From Tetracladium setigerum (taxonomy: Eukaryota > Ascomycota > Leotiomycetes > Helotiales), in assembly GCA_031472005.1 (NCBI GenBank), contig PZJY01000008.1:744001-808000 (forward strand): a stretch of 64,000 bases of DNA, in the 5' to 3' direction. This document shows, piece by piece, positions 36,567 to 46,885 of this stretch. A model generated the notes under the pieces. That model did not search any database. It had not been told where the DNA came from and was given only the letters and a program-made list of their open reading frames with translations. Made by a program: the position numbers and the translations under genes. Numbering within the stretch: position 1 is the stretch's first letter; each line of letters starts with the position of its first letter.

Positions 36567-38231
36567 ATGGCGGACGACGAACTACAAAGATGCCCTGAGA
36601 CTGGCATGATAATCTACCAGACAGAGAACAACGAGAGTAAGAAGGCTCGATCTGACCGTGACAACCCTTCACTAAACTCAAATTTAGGAAAGATGATCCC
36701 ATTGGCAATCAGCAATCCCGAAAACAAGCAAGTGTCTAGCCTCGAGGCGTCAATCACTACTATCAGCAACACGACCGGTGACCTCCCATCATCTGCTCAA
36801 GCCGACAATAATGTCAACTACGACTTGCCCCTTGCAAACCAAAGTCTGCCCGAGATCGACACGAATGCGAGTCCATCTCATACAGCAATTTTCGGGAGCT
36901 CTACCACATCCTAAAAATCCACAGCTAGCTCCATTAGTGGGGCTGAAGATGAAGACAACGATGACGATGACGATGAATATACAGATGGAGAAACAGATAA
37001 AGACACAGATGAAGACACAGATGAAGATGAAAAAAATAATGAAGATGCGTCTAAACCCTGGAGGGGCGGCTATGGAGATTTCTGCTTTGGCCGTCTCTTT
37101 CCCTGGGAGCAGCGAGATTTGACCGAAGAGGAAAGAGTTGAGTTCTGGGAAAACACACGAGCTTTAACACATAATGCGGCATTCACTGAACTGGGTGGCT
37201 ACAAAAGGTATGCTCAACTACCGTTAGCTCAAGATTTGGGCAATTACCAACTGACTGGATTTAGAGAAGGCTCCTTCCCATACTTCAAATTGCCCGTCGA
37301 TATCCGACAGAAGATCCTTGGTTTTCTACTCGAACCCTTCCACGAATCTTTGGGGTCTGGGTTTATTGTCTCTGTTTCTCCCCAAATATATCCGGAATTG
37401 AATGATAGGGTTACTTACGATGGCGACTACGAGGCGTTTATACACAAAACAAGCCACCCAAATTACCCTGTGGCAGCCTGTAGTCGTGAGACGTACTACC
37501 AAAAGTGTTCATGGCTCAAACAGTCCACGGTTCAACATCCAGCTCGAAGCACCCGTTACATGATGGAGGCTATTCCATGGATCGAGGAAGAATTTGAAGG
37601 CCCTATTCGTCAAGATTGGTTTCTGGTGAAGTTGCTGAGAGATTTGTCCAATGTCAATTCAGTCTTCCGGCAGGAGCTTGGCAAGGTCCTTTGGACTAAA
37701 ACCAGCCTCAAGTTTACTCTGGGATATAAGAATTCCTTGGAATCCTTTCTGATCGATCGGGCAATGGTAATTGGTGGAATCAGAGAACTAACCCTAGAAC
37801 TTGACCGATACACCTTGTTAGATCCTAAAACCACAAAAAATTTCTTTGCCGTCTGCAAGACAGCATCCAAGCATTTGAGGTTGGAGAATCTTGTCGTTTT
37901 TATGGAGCTGGAAGACACGGATCTCACTTACATGGTCATGGAGGAAATGGTTCATGATGGTCGGGTGGAATTAGAAAGAGTGGAAGAGTTCGGAATTCTT
38001 ATTGCGTTGAGGTCAATTCCAACCAGTAAGTCGTTTCGTCTGGAAATTCATTTGTCTTCGTACGATTGGGAAGCCTTTGAATTGCAGTTTGCGGCAGATT
38101 ATGAAGCGGAGATAGAGGAGTTTTGCGAAGAACTAGAATGGGATCTATGGGAATTCGGTCTACCAGATACCCTTCGTGCTTTATACACGAAGCCAGAAAC
38201 AGAGGAGGAAAGATATCTTCGCCGTAGATGA
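36567..38231 (+). CDS. LP-motif (2EXR/F-box-like) protein, copy D, with an in-frame TAA
   Basis: One frame of 555 codons runs from ATG 36567 to the stop at 38229-38231 but is crossed by a TAA at 36912-36914. After it comes an acidic repeat (DTDEDTDEDE, from about 37000), then block 1 GGYGDFCFGRLFPWEQR, block 2 FPYFKLPVDIRQKILGFLL and block 3 LLRDLSNVNSVFRQELGKVLW. D has no intron between blocks 1 and 2, unlike its relatives, and carries a much longer N-terminus. The TAA would be CAA before one CpA-to-TpA change, the RIP signature. A 54-nt in-frame intron (GTCCAT donor near 36871 to CACAG at 36923) would also remove it, but that donor is weak. Either a recent pseudogene or expressed by splicing. 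Confidence 0.72.
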
Positions 38232-38936
38232 AGAAAGAAGCAAAAATGGCATATATTATTTTTACCCCTCAGATACTCTTAATTACAAACATGATCAAAC
38301 CCTAAATATTCTCTTCCTTGTCACTGTATATTTTGCATACTTTCAGGAAGTAATCCATGATGATGTGGGTACCTCGAGATCTTCTAAATCATTTTTGTGC
38401 CATTTCGAATGCGAGAATATATTAAATTGAATATTGAGAGCAGATCCCGAAGAGAATGCGGGAACACAATTTGGATTGAGCTGAGAAAGCTGCTATATGT
38501 GCATACGCTAGGATATATTGAAGTTCTTGCACTACTTTGTATCTACGAGAAAGGAATCGCAATATAGTGTTAAGTGTTCCGTCTACGCTATTGAGGTTGA
38601 GAGAGGTCTCAATTCTTGTGCTCAATGATCGATGAAACTTTATAAAATATCTCCAATCTTCTGAAAACTTCCTTCCACCTGTTTCTCGCAATAAATGTTC
38701 AAAAAGATGATCTCGAGTCGTGCTAAAGCAAGTGCGCCAAGGCCCACTCGGCACGCGCCGTTACCATTAGAAGTTTTATGACTTCAAAATAAGAATAGCG
38801 AATGACGTATGACTACCCAAACTTACAGTAAGATCCGTGTCTAGCGAATGTCGATTGTTAACGTTGAATGTGTTCTACGGAGGTACCTCTCCTCGGCATC
38901 CTCCCCCCTGTACGGAGTAAGATTAACACTACAATA
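38232..38936. other. Intergenic region up to the transposon
   Basis: About 700 bp. A 110-codon minus-strand frame (38754-38422) containing TCFSTTRDHLFEHLLRETGG reads somewhat like protein but has no known domain. TACGGA occurs at 38877, 38911 and 38935, the last at the transposon edge. Confidence 0.35.
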
Positions 38937-39034
38937 CGGAAGTCACGGCAAAAAGTTAAAGAACTGCTGCCAAGCCCTTGGCGTGCCAGCGCATAGTAGA
39001 ACATTAACTATTACCCCTTATTCGAATGCAAATT

Positions 39035-39070
39035 CCCCCCCCACCCCCCCCCCCCCCCCCCCTTTTTTTT
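39035..39070 (+). repeat. C8-A-C19-T8 homopolymer tract
   Basis: Direct observation: 27 of 28 bases are C, then eight T. It lies in the 5' non-coding part of the transposon. Length is unreliable given the homopolymer errors seen elsewhere. Confidence 0.9.
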
Positions 39071-39156
39071 GGTGTAAATCCTTTCTTATTTCAGTGCCTT
39101 TTGCCTTTTATTTAATGTAAATTTATTATTATCGCTATCCGATTCCCTCGATTAAG

Positions 39157-40541
39157 ATGTCTTCAAGTGTTAATACTCGGTGGACTCACAACAACGTTGG
39201 AACTCGACTCCAAGCTCTCTATTTACTCGAATTTGGGGTCTCCTAGTAATAAATTAATGCAATCACTCATGTTTCAAAGTCTTCTATCTATCGATTGAAA
39301 GCGCTTGCAATTTCAAGGGGATATAAGCCGGAGGAAGATAAAAGACTCTTGGTCGAGTATGTCGAGGATGCTCCTCAACTAGGAAGGCCGGTGGAAGCGA
39401 CCAATGAAGTGAAGGAAGTTCTTTTGACTCAAGCTATTATACAGTGAGGTGCAAAAAGAGTTCGCCCTCCTAGAAATAGCGCGGCCTTCCGATTGGCACG
39501 GAGGCACCGGAAAAATCTGTCATTGGTCAAACCGGCTGAAATAAAGTGGAGGGGGTGAACTCTTTTTGCACCCCACTGTAAATATCCTCGCTGCTTCTTC
39601 CGATAAGATTAAAGTCTCTGCGCGTACTATTTGAAATATTTTATAGGCCTTGGGGTATGGATCGTATAAGCCGACGTTTAAGCTAGGCTTAACTCTGCTT
39701 GCGAAAGACGTTCGGTATAAGTAGTGTAAAGAGCACGAGGATTGGACACTTGAGGATTAGAAGAATGTAATTTGGTCGGACGAGATATCGGTGACAATGG
39801 GAGGTTAGAGAGGTCGGATTCGCATTTGGCATTTGAATTCGGAGGCGTATAATAATCACTGCGTTCGTCGTCGGTGGAAAGACTTTAAGCAGTTTATGTT
39901 TTGGTGGTGTTTTTCGTACGATAAGAAGGGCCCTTGCCATATCTGGAAGGAGGAAACACCGGCCGAGAAAAGGCGAGCTGACCAATAGCTAGAAGAGAAA
40001 AACAGAATACTAGAGCCGCAGTACCGAGCTAATTGGGAGATTGAGACTTCGATGAGAAGAGTCCGAATCACGCGCGGTATGCCAGGAAAGAAACCGACTT
40101 GGAAGTGGACGGAAAAGACTAGTAACTCGTACGCGATTCATCTAGAGGCATCGACTAGTATAGATATTAAAAGCTTATTCTCAAAGACAAGCTCTTACCT
40201 TTTGCACAAGAGTGTAAGCAAGACCGGCCAAGTACGATCGTTCAAGAAGATAATAAAAGGCGGCACGCTCATATCTATCAACAACGAGTCTATTCAAGCT
40301 AGGAAATCGTTCTGATGCTCTAACCACCAAATTCTCCGGAACTTAATATAATCGAACCACTTTGGATGTGGATGAAAAGAGAGATAACGAAATATGGGGC
40401 AGCGTCGGCTATAAAGCAAATGGAGGAAGATTGGCTAGATTGCTGGAATGAGCTCTCGTAAGAGCGAATCCAACGTTGGATCGAGAGAATTCCGGTTATA
40501 TTAAGAAAGTGATCGAATTAGAAGGAGTGAATGAATATTAA
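39157..40541 (+). pseudogene. Degenerate Tc1/mariner transposase
   Basis: Traces of a DDE transposase in order: an N-terminal helix-turn-helix part (TRWTHNNVGTRLQALYLLE, then SIYRLKALAISRGYKP), GRPVEATNEVKEVLL, KVSARTI-stop-NIL, LEDWKNVIWSDEISV (first catalytic Asp), FMFWWCFSYDKKGPCHIW, then NNESIQARK where a DNAPxH-like block is expected (second Asp apparently Asn), and NSPELNIIEPLWMWMKREI with the final acidic residue region. Stops sit where Gln is expected, for example ELS-stop-ERIQRW (CAA to TAA) and IL-stop-ALG (CAG to TAG), both C-to-T changes typical of RIP. The MITE at 39442-39578 splits it. Not functional. Confidence 0.85.
39442..39578. mobile_element. 137-bp MITE (TA target, long terminal inverted repeats)
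   Basis: Starts CAGTGAGGTGCAAAAAGAGT and ends with the inverted form of CAGTGGGGTGCAAAAAGAGT; about 30 bp of each end pair up. TA at 39440-39441 and 39579-39580 is the target duplication. Non-coding. Removing it and one TA rejoins the transposase reading frame (LLTQAI to INILAASSDK), so it landed inside the older element. Confidence 0.9.
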
Positions 40542-40695
40542 GAAGGCTCTAATAGAAAGAGAACTCGGAACCCTGATAGAGTACACTAGTGCTTTAGTAA
40601 AGTATTAATTTACATACAAATTTTGGTGGGGAAGATGCCAAGCTGCAGCGCTGGTGTTCTCTTGGCAGCCCTATGACTTTTTGCCGTGACCTCCG

Positions 40696-41078
40696 TACCT
40701 GGATCTGCTTTTGACCAAAAACCGACACTTCGGCGGCAAATAACAGCAAAGAAAAGCTTAGCATTCGGGGTAGCCTCTATTGGGGATATACGAGTAGTGC
40801 ATTGTTTTTGTGTGGAGAAAGACGGCTAAGCCGGATTTAATCTCAAAACGAGATAGATTGTGTGGTGAACAGCAGTGGTACGAGAGGCACAGCAACCGCC
40901 AACACTTCCAAGACTCAAGGCACGGTCATCAACACCCAATCAACACTAAATAGTGCCCCTCCTACCAAGCATAACAGGGGCATCGATCTTTCTTATTAAG
41001 TGTGCGATGCACCCTCTCCCCGAACTCAAACCCCCAATCAAATATTAATGATTTGGACGGACATGAAATTCTTCAAAA
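40696..41078. other. Intergenic region / promoter of the surface protein gene
   Basis: 383 bp between the transposon and the receptor-L-domain gene; no gene recognised. Confidence 0.4.
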
Positions 41079-42950
41079 ATGCGAAGCTCCTCACTCCTCA
41101 TAATTGCTAGTATTCTTGAAGCAACATTCTTCCAAGGTATGATATAATTTCCGGCTTCTCATCGTGCTGGTTGGTGGTGTTATCAATGAGCTAATCATCG
41201 ATGAAGCTGTTTCGGCGGAACTATGCAACTCCACCGTAGTAGTATCTTCCCAGGAAGACATTGACACGAAGTTGAAAGGATGCACCTCTCTACAAGGCGC
41301 TCTTGTCATCGGTCCCGGCTATACTGGCGACCTCGTTCTTCCTCGCGGCCTCACGAACTTGACGGATGGCATTGGGACTGCTGTCGATGGATTATGGGCG
41401 ACTGGAGCACCAGGTTTGACCTCGATCTCTGCGCCCGACGTGCTTGAGGTTGCGGATGGACGGGGAATTTATTTGAACGCAAGCACACTTACATCTGTAA
41501 CTTTTGGGAAGTTACAAACAGTTTCAAAAATTCATATTGAGAGTGTCGCGGTCGGAATATCGTTGGACTTTCCTGCTTTAACATCGATTCATTCTAAGAA
41601 TCCTTGGGAGGGTTTGTTTTTAAGTGGAGACTTTTCGAGGTACATCAACCTATTCTCTCTGCTTTGATAGGGCGTGCCTGATTTTTCTTAGCATGAACTT
41701 CCCAGTACTCACGAGCGTCAATGGTGAATTGATGGTAAGTGCATATCCATTGAATCTTTCCGACCCACGCTCCCTTCTTTTTTGTTTGTTTTGCCGGAAA
41801 ATGCTACCGGCGGATAAAAAGCCTGAGAACATTCATCCCTTTTCTAAGCTAGCGAAGTAAACATACTGATTTTGGAATTTTGAGGAGTAGATCGTAAACC
41901 CAGGGGTGGATGCACCAACGCTCATCTACGACGACCGCCAATTGGGCGACTTTCCCCCTTTGAATATCGAGTTCCCATCACTAGAGAGAACTCAGATCCT
42001 TAGATTGATCGGGAACTTATCTAGGTTCGTCCAATTGGGGAAAAAAGCTTTGTCTTTGATTTTGCTAACTCTATTTGCAACAGGGTTTCTTTGCCGTTGT
42101 TAGCGGTCGTGGAAAATAAGGATACGGGCCTTGTGATAGTCACTCGGGGACAACCACTAGAGTTGATTCTGCCGTCACTGTGGAATGTGACTTATATCAA
42201 AATGGCTGGAACATTTGCGAAGTATGCCACCGTAAGACGTGCCTGTGAACCTGCTACTAACGAATCTCAGCGTATCGTTTCCGGCACTCCACAGTCTTAA
42301 AGATTTTCGGCTCAGTGTCAGTGACCCAATCGCTATCGACTTCTCACCACTCGAGAAGGCGGAATACATTTATGTTAGCGGAAATCTAACTAGGTGTGTA
42401 CCAATCAAGCCCATTTCTTATTTATTTTGACCTTGTCGAAATACGGCTAACGGTTCAACGCAGCTACAACATCAGCAGTTTCAAAGATGTCAGCGAAATG
42501 AGCGTAAGCAGTTCCTACAACCTGAAATGCAAGCCTGGTGAGGACAAGTGGGCAGAGATGGGCAAAAACGCATGGAAATTCTGGTGCTCATATAAGGAAC
42601 CGCCAAAATTTCCAAAACTTGCAGTTGGTTTGGGCGTTGGGCTCGGAGTTCCGGCTTTCTTGCTTTTTGCTGCTCTCGTGGTATGGATGTACAAGCGGGA
42701 TAGAAAATTTGAAATGTACAGAAAAGCTCAGCCGCCAGGCTACGAGTTGGAGACGAGAAGAACAAGTGTTGTAGATTCGTTGCCAGTGTATGAGGCAAGA
42801 GAGGGGGGAGGTGGCGATGGTACTCATGCGAGCAATAGTCTGGGTGATACGGCAAGGCCAGTCGTTAGACCGATGTCTGAATCTTCGGCTGTACAGGGGG
42901 GAAATGCCGTGAATGAGAGTGGGCGTGGGACGGCTGGACCTACTTCCTGA
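41079..42950 (+). CDS. Receptor L-domain (Ecm33-like) cell-surface protein with transmembrane anchor
   Basis: Seven exons: 41079-41136, 41207-41639, 41692-41734, 41891-42024, 42084-42221, 42271-42393, 42464-42950; phases all fit, 471 aa, no frame break. Exon 1 is a signal peptide (MRSSSLLIIASILEATFFQ). The ectodomain has repeated leucine-rich L-domain strands: KLKGCTSLQGALVIGPGYTG, LTNLTDGIGTAVDGLWATGA, FPALTSIHS, FPVLTSVNGELM, FPALHSLKDFRLSVS, and many N-glycosylation sites. A CKPG...W..WC segment precedes one membrane helix (VGLGVGLGVPAFLLFAALVV) followed by YKRDRK and a polar tail of about 90 aa. Fungal Ecm33/Sps2 proteins act in cell-wall organisation and are normally GPI-anchored; this one has a type I membrane anchor with a cytosolic tail, so a sensor role is possible. 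Confidence 0.85.
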
Positions 42951-43867
42951 TCTTTGAGCGACGTTGTGTTGAATCGTGTATAATACCCGTGCAGCGCTGT
43001 ACTTTTAACGAAATGTTATGCCAAAGGCCGGATGAAATGGTGATCTTTTATGCTCTTAAAATGTTGTGAATGGTCTTTTTTCTTTCGAGGAAGACTTCGC
43101 AGTTTTGGTGATTCGCCTTACTCTGGTTATCGAGTCTTACGAGAGGGAGAATACGAGGAAGAGGAGGAAGTATATGATTAATGTACATACCAAAGTAGAG
43201 CATGTTGATCTCAACTGTTCAAACTGCTGAAAGAAATCTCAAGAACATAGAGGCGTGAATTTCAAGCAGATAGTTTCTGGTGTGGTAAGTAGAAAGAAAG
43301 TAACCCGACGCGCCAAGACTTCGCGATATCAAAACAATACTTCACCTTCACCACGGCACCGTTTGGCGCAAGGGCGCATGACAGCGGCTTCTCAATATTC
43401 CAGTCTTCGACGCACGAAAATATCACTTTTCAAACTTCTGACCACTTTCCATCCGACTTCTCAACAACCACTTCATCCCCCATCAACAAAGAAGTCAACC
43501 GGAGAGAAGTCGCCCAGACAGAATAACACTGCCCGACGACATCGCACGAGATACAAACATCCCCTGCAGAAGATAAAAACAATGCCGCGTGAAGATAGGC
43601 CGTGTAGGCCTCCCCATCGTGAGATTATTGTCCCTCTTTCATCATCGCCGGCACATGCTAACCCATCACTAAGGAAACCAGCTCTTCTACATCTTGAATG
43701 GAAGCGAATATACCAAGGATGCTGGTATTTCGAGCGTGATATATATTGAAAGGAGGAAAGCTGACTAGATTGAAGACGTAGCATGGATCTTTGCGGAACT
43801 GAACCTCGGGTATCTGGCTTGCGTCGAGCTCAAAACTAGGCGTCGAAAGTCACCTCTCCATCAAGTC
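42951..43867. other. Intergenic region
   Basis: About 920 bp. A Lys/Arg-rich frame at 43255-43749 lacks any domain and overlaps an opposite-strand frame. I do not call a gene. Confidence 0.4.
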
Positions 43868-45382
43868 ATGAATATGTCTGATCTTGTGCATCCGCGAATT
43901 GGATACAATGATTCGGGCTTTGGCGACTTTTGCTTTGGTCGAGACATTCAGGGTCCCTTCAGCTTGAATACGAGGGGAGAGGAATATGCCAGGGATAACA
44001 ACGTCCGCTTTGTAGAGCTTGGCGGTTGGCAGCGGTAGGTGGTCGATCTCCCCCTAGTTGATGTTGCAGCTAATAATTTGTAAAGAATTGGTGTCTTTAG
44101 GTTCTTCGATCTTCCCGAGTCAATTCGCAAGGAAATTTCATATTGATTTGCAGTCCTTTTTACAACGACGCGGAACATAACTGCATCGAGATGGAGTTGA
44201 CCTACAACAGGGACTACTCCGCCATGGACGGCGACTGGTTCTGCCAGACTTTCGCTGAATTTTGGCTCGCAACGAACCCCGCCAATGTTCCGAACCTATA
44301 TGACCAGAAGAGTTTTTATGAACGTCAAGCAAACTTCATGAAGTTCCACAGAGCACATCCAGATCGTAGCGATTCATACACTCTTCGTACATGGCCGAAA
44401 AAGAAAAGTGTTGATGGAGGATTTACTGAAATTTTGGACAAGTCCATGTTCAAACTAGTCCGAAACATGTCACAAGTCAGTTCTCTGTTTCGATGTGAGC
44501 TTGGGAGAGCGTTTTGGGACAGGGTAGCTTTGAAGTGGGAAAGCGGAATGAACAACTTCGAGTCGGTGCGAGCCTTGAATGCCTTTTCCCGGGACAGACC
44601 CGCGGCTTGCAACGTCTTGAAAAAAATTCAACGTCAAGATATCTCCCTGGACGCCTATCGAAACGGATGTCGCCAGTAGGTTTGCCGAAGATGCAATGAA
44701 AAGTATACAGCTTCGGGAACTCGGAAGCTTTCTGAAGAATTTGAGACTTGATCATCTGGAAATTACACTCCAGATGCAAGTTCAGCAGGCGGTTCGTATC
44801 TGCAACGATCCAACGGAATTACATAAGCTTCATTTTATCAGAGAGACGGCTGTCAGCAAATCGATAGCAAATTCTTTCAGCTTGGAACACGATAGTGTGC
44901 TTTACCCGGAAACCACACCCGATATCCTGGGGAGCATTCGAATCATGTTCGAGAAGTTCTTGGAGTGGGGAATCACGACGAGAGGCATGAACCAGATCAC
45001 GTATGCCATTCTGCCGAATAACCTGCGACCGAGATCCGAGACAGCAATCGAAAAGTATTTGATGGATCGGAGAATAGATGTTGAATTCCAGCAAAATTTC
45101 GACAAGAAAGTGGCGAGAGCGAAGGAAGAGATAAGAAAGTTGAAGGAGGCCATTAAGACAGCCCGTGTGATCAATTTGAGGGAGAATTCAGATTTGGGAA
45201 ACGTGAATGATAGAAAGGATGAGGGAGGATGTGAAAAGAAGGACGGAGGAAGTTCGGAAGCAACTGCTGTTGACGGAGATGGCTCTCTCAGCGAAGTTGA
45301 AGATCAGGAATTTGAATCCAGCGATGAAGATGTCCAGAACATCGGCGAGGGGATTGAATGGGAGAGTTACCACGACCTCTAA
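43868..45382 (+). CDS. LP-motif (2EXR/F-box-like) protein, copy E
   Basis: Two exons, 43868-44034 and 44101-45382, with the intron at the same place as in B and C. Block 1 SGFGDFCFGRDIQG, block 2 RFFDLPESIRKEISY, block 3 LVRNMSQVSSLFRCELGRAFW. Two frame breaks: a missing T in TATTG (44141-44145) just after block 2, and one A too many in the A7 run at 44620-44626; together they give 482 aa. C-terminal third has a coiled-coil-like Lys/Glu helix (KVARAKEEIRKLKEAIK) and an acidic tail. It lies about 5.6 kb from copy D, separated by the transposon and the surface protein gene. Confidence 0.75.
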
Positions 45383-45587
45383 GACTAGAATTCTGCGATT
45401 TAGAGAACCGTTGCAGGCGGCAACTGATTGTACGATAACAAGATCATTATTCATATCTGGCAGAATTAGCAATATCCAAGGCCATAGAACTTGATTCGAG
45501 CAAATACATGCCTCGATACTATAGTCGTAGCCAAACAATAAAGTCAAAAATGGGAAATAATGGCATTTCAGATTCCTTGGCGTTGGT

Positions 45588-46299
45588 CTATCCTTCGGCT
45601 TTCTTCACACCTTCTTCATCCAAGTTTAAATCCCTCGATCCAAATTCTTTGCCTTGGGGTAGTTGGATGTTGACTTTTGTACAAGCGGCAAAGCCAATCT
45701 CAACTTCTCCATCCGTTACCAACTCCAGAATGTGACCGCCGATGTGACGTTCATCGTCGATAAAATGAGCGTGTAATCCCACAACACTAACCCCGAAGAC
45801 CAAGCTGGACTCCTCAAGCCAACAATCTCTCCTGTGACATTCTCGTACTCATAAACACTCTGTTGTTGAGAGAGCTCACTCAATAGCTGTCCCGGATATG
45901 CCTGAGCATGCACAGCTCTAACTTTCATCCTTTGAAGGTCCCCTTCAACATCACCAGAGCAAAAAGATTCCTCGCATCCGGTAGAGCTTTTGATATCGAC
46001 TCTTCGACTTCTTTCTTTGATTTGAAAGAGTTTCTCTCTGAGATATCCGCTTTGAATCTGGTGACCATGGCGAATGGGACTTGTGCTTCGTCACCAACAG
46101 CTTTTACAGATCCATCAGCCTTCAATTGGTACGCGATACCATCAAGTACAACCATTTCTCCATCCATATTCTCAAAAGTACCGATTCCGAATGTGCCGTG
46201 GGAGAGAAGTTCTGAGACAGAGATTGATGACGTTGCTGAGGAAAGGCCCGACATCAGGGCTGGAATAACCGAGTATTGGAATATCTCGTTGAATGCCAT
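45588..46299 (-). CDS. Alpha-acetolactate decarboxylase
   Basis: Converts 2-acetolactate to acetoin. Intronless, 237 aa once two one-base gaps are allowed: GG at 45929-45930 and the run at 45791-45794 (G on the coding strand). Seen: FQYSVIPALMSGL at the N-terminus, ELLSHGTFGIGTFENMDGEM and VVLDGIAYQLKADG (characteristic of the family), VPFAMVTRF, FKGMKVRAVHAQAYPGQLL across the first gap, TGEIVGLRSPAW, and after the second gap GLHAHFIDDERHIGGHILEL, which holds the zinc-binding histidines (HxH...H). No targeting signal, so cytosolic. Head to head with acetolactate synthase. The family is mainly bacterial; transfer is likely but not shown here. Confidence 0.9.
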
Positions 46300-46885
46300 A
46301 TTCGTAAAAGATCTTGGGTAAAAATGAACTTCTAGGTGGTTAAATTCTGTGAGATAATGAGAAAAATAGAATGTTTGCTGAGATTTGTTGGGAAAGAAGG
46401 TATTTATGATATCGTCGCTCTATCAAAGGGAGTGGGTGGGCTGATTCGGCTTACTCAGAAAGAGGCGTCCAAAGGCCGAAGTGCCGCCACGAAGTTCCAC
46501 TCCCACAACGTCACTGCTCCCCTCTCAACCTCCCACCACATGCACAACAATCATCGGGAAATGCACTTGCACTACTGTACCGCCACTAATCAGCCCACAT
46601 TACCACATGGCAATCTGTCTCCATTATTGCAGATGGATATAAAGCTTGAGGCGGCTGCCCGTCTGCCATGGAAGCTTCTTTGTGTGAAGTAAAACATTGA
46701 TCCTTCCTTCTCTCCTTATCAACACCAACAACCAACCCTTCAGTACGTGGATATCAACAGAAGCTCAATCTCCCAGATAGCTTACAGAGGGCTGATTGAT
46801 TGCCGCAGCAGCCCAGGATCAATTTAATTCGACTCTCAATCGAACCAAACCCAAGCAACGTCATCCTCGATATCTCACAGCCAAT
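46300..46885. promoter_or_regulatory. Bidirectional promoter of the acetoin gene pair
   Basis: 586 bp between divergent start codons of acetolactate decarboxylase and acetolactate synthase, so co-regulation is likely. It contains the TC-rich leader CCTTCCTTCTCTCCTTATC upstream of the synthase. No specific factor site claimed. Confidence 0.55.

Larger units (their letters stand above)
38937..40695. mobile_element. Tc1/mariner-type DNA transposon, RIP-degraded, with nested MITE
   Basis: About 1.76 kb bounded by TA target duplications (38935-38936 and 40696-40697). Terminal inverted repeats: left end CGGAAGTCACGGCAAAAAGT, right end reads CGGAGGTCACGGCAAAAAGT on the other strand, followed by imperfectly repeated GCTGCCAAG and CCAGCGC. 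It encloses a damaged transposase on the plus strand and a nested MITE. Near the left end lies an unusual C8-A-C19-T8 tract (39035-39070). Confidence 0.88.

Noticed and set aside
36912..36914. Stop-codon RNA editing as an explanation for the TAA in copy D
   Set aside because: Known fungal A-to-I editing rescues UAG as UGG; a UAA would need two edits, so a RIP-like change or splicing is simpler.
43255..43749. 164-codon Lys/Arg-rich plus-strand frame
   Set aside because: Low complexity without a domain; probably leader DNA upstream of family copy E.
44325..45174. Minus-strand frames opposite family copy E
   Set aside because: Shadow frames; the plus strand carries the conserved blocks.
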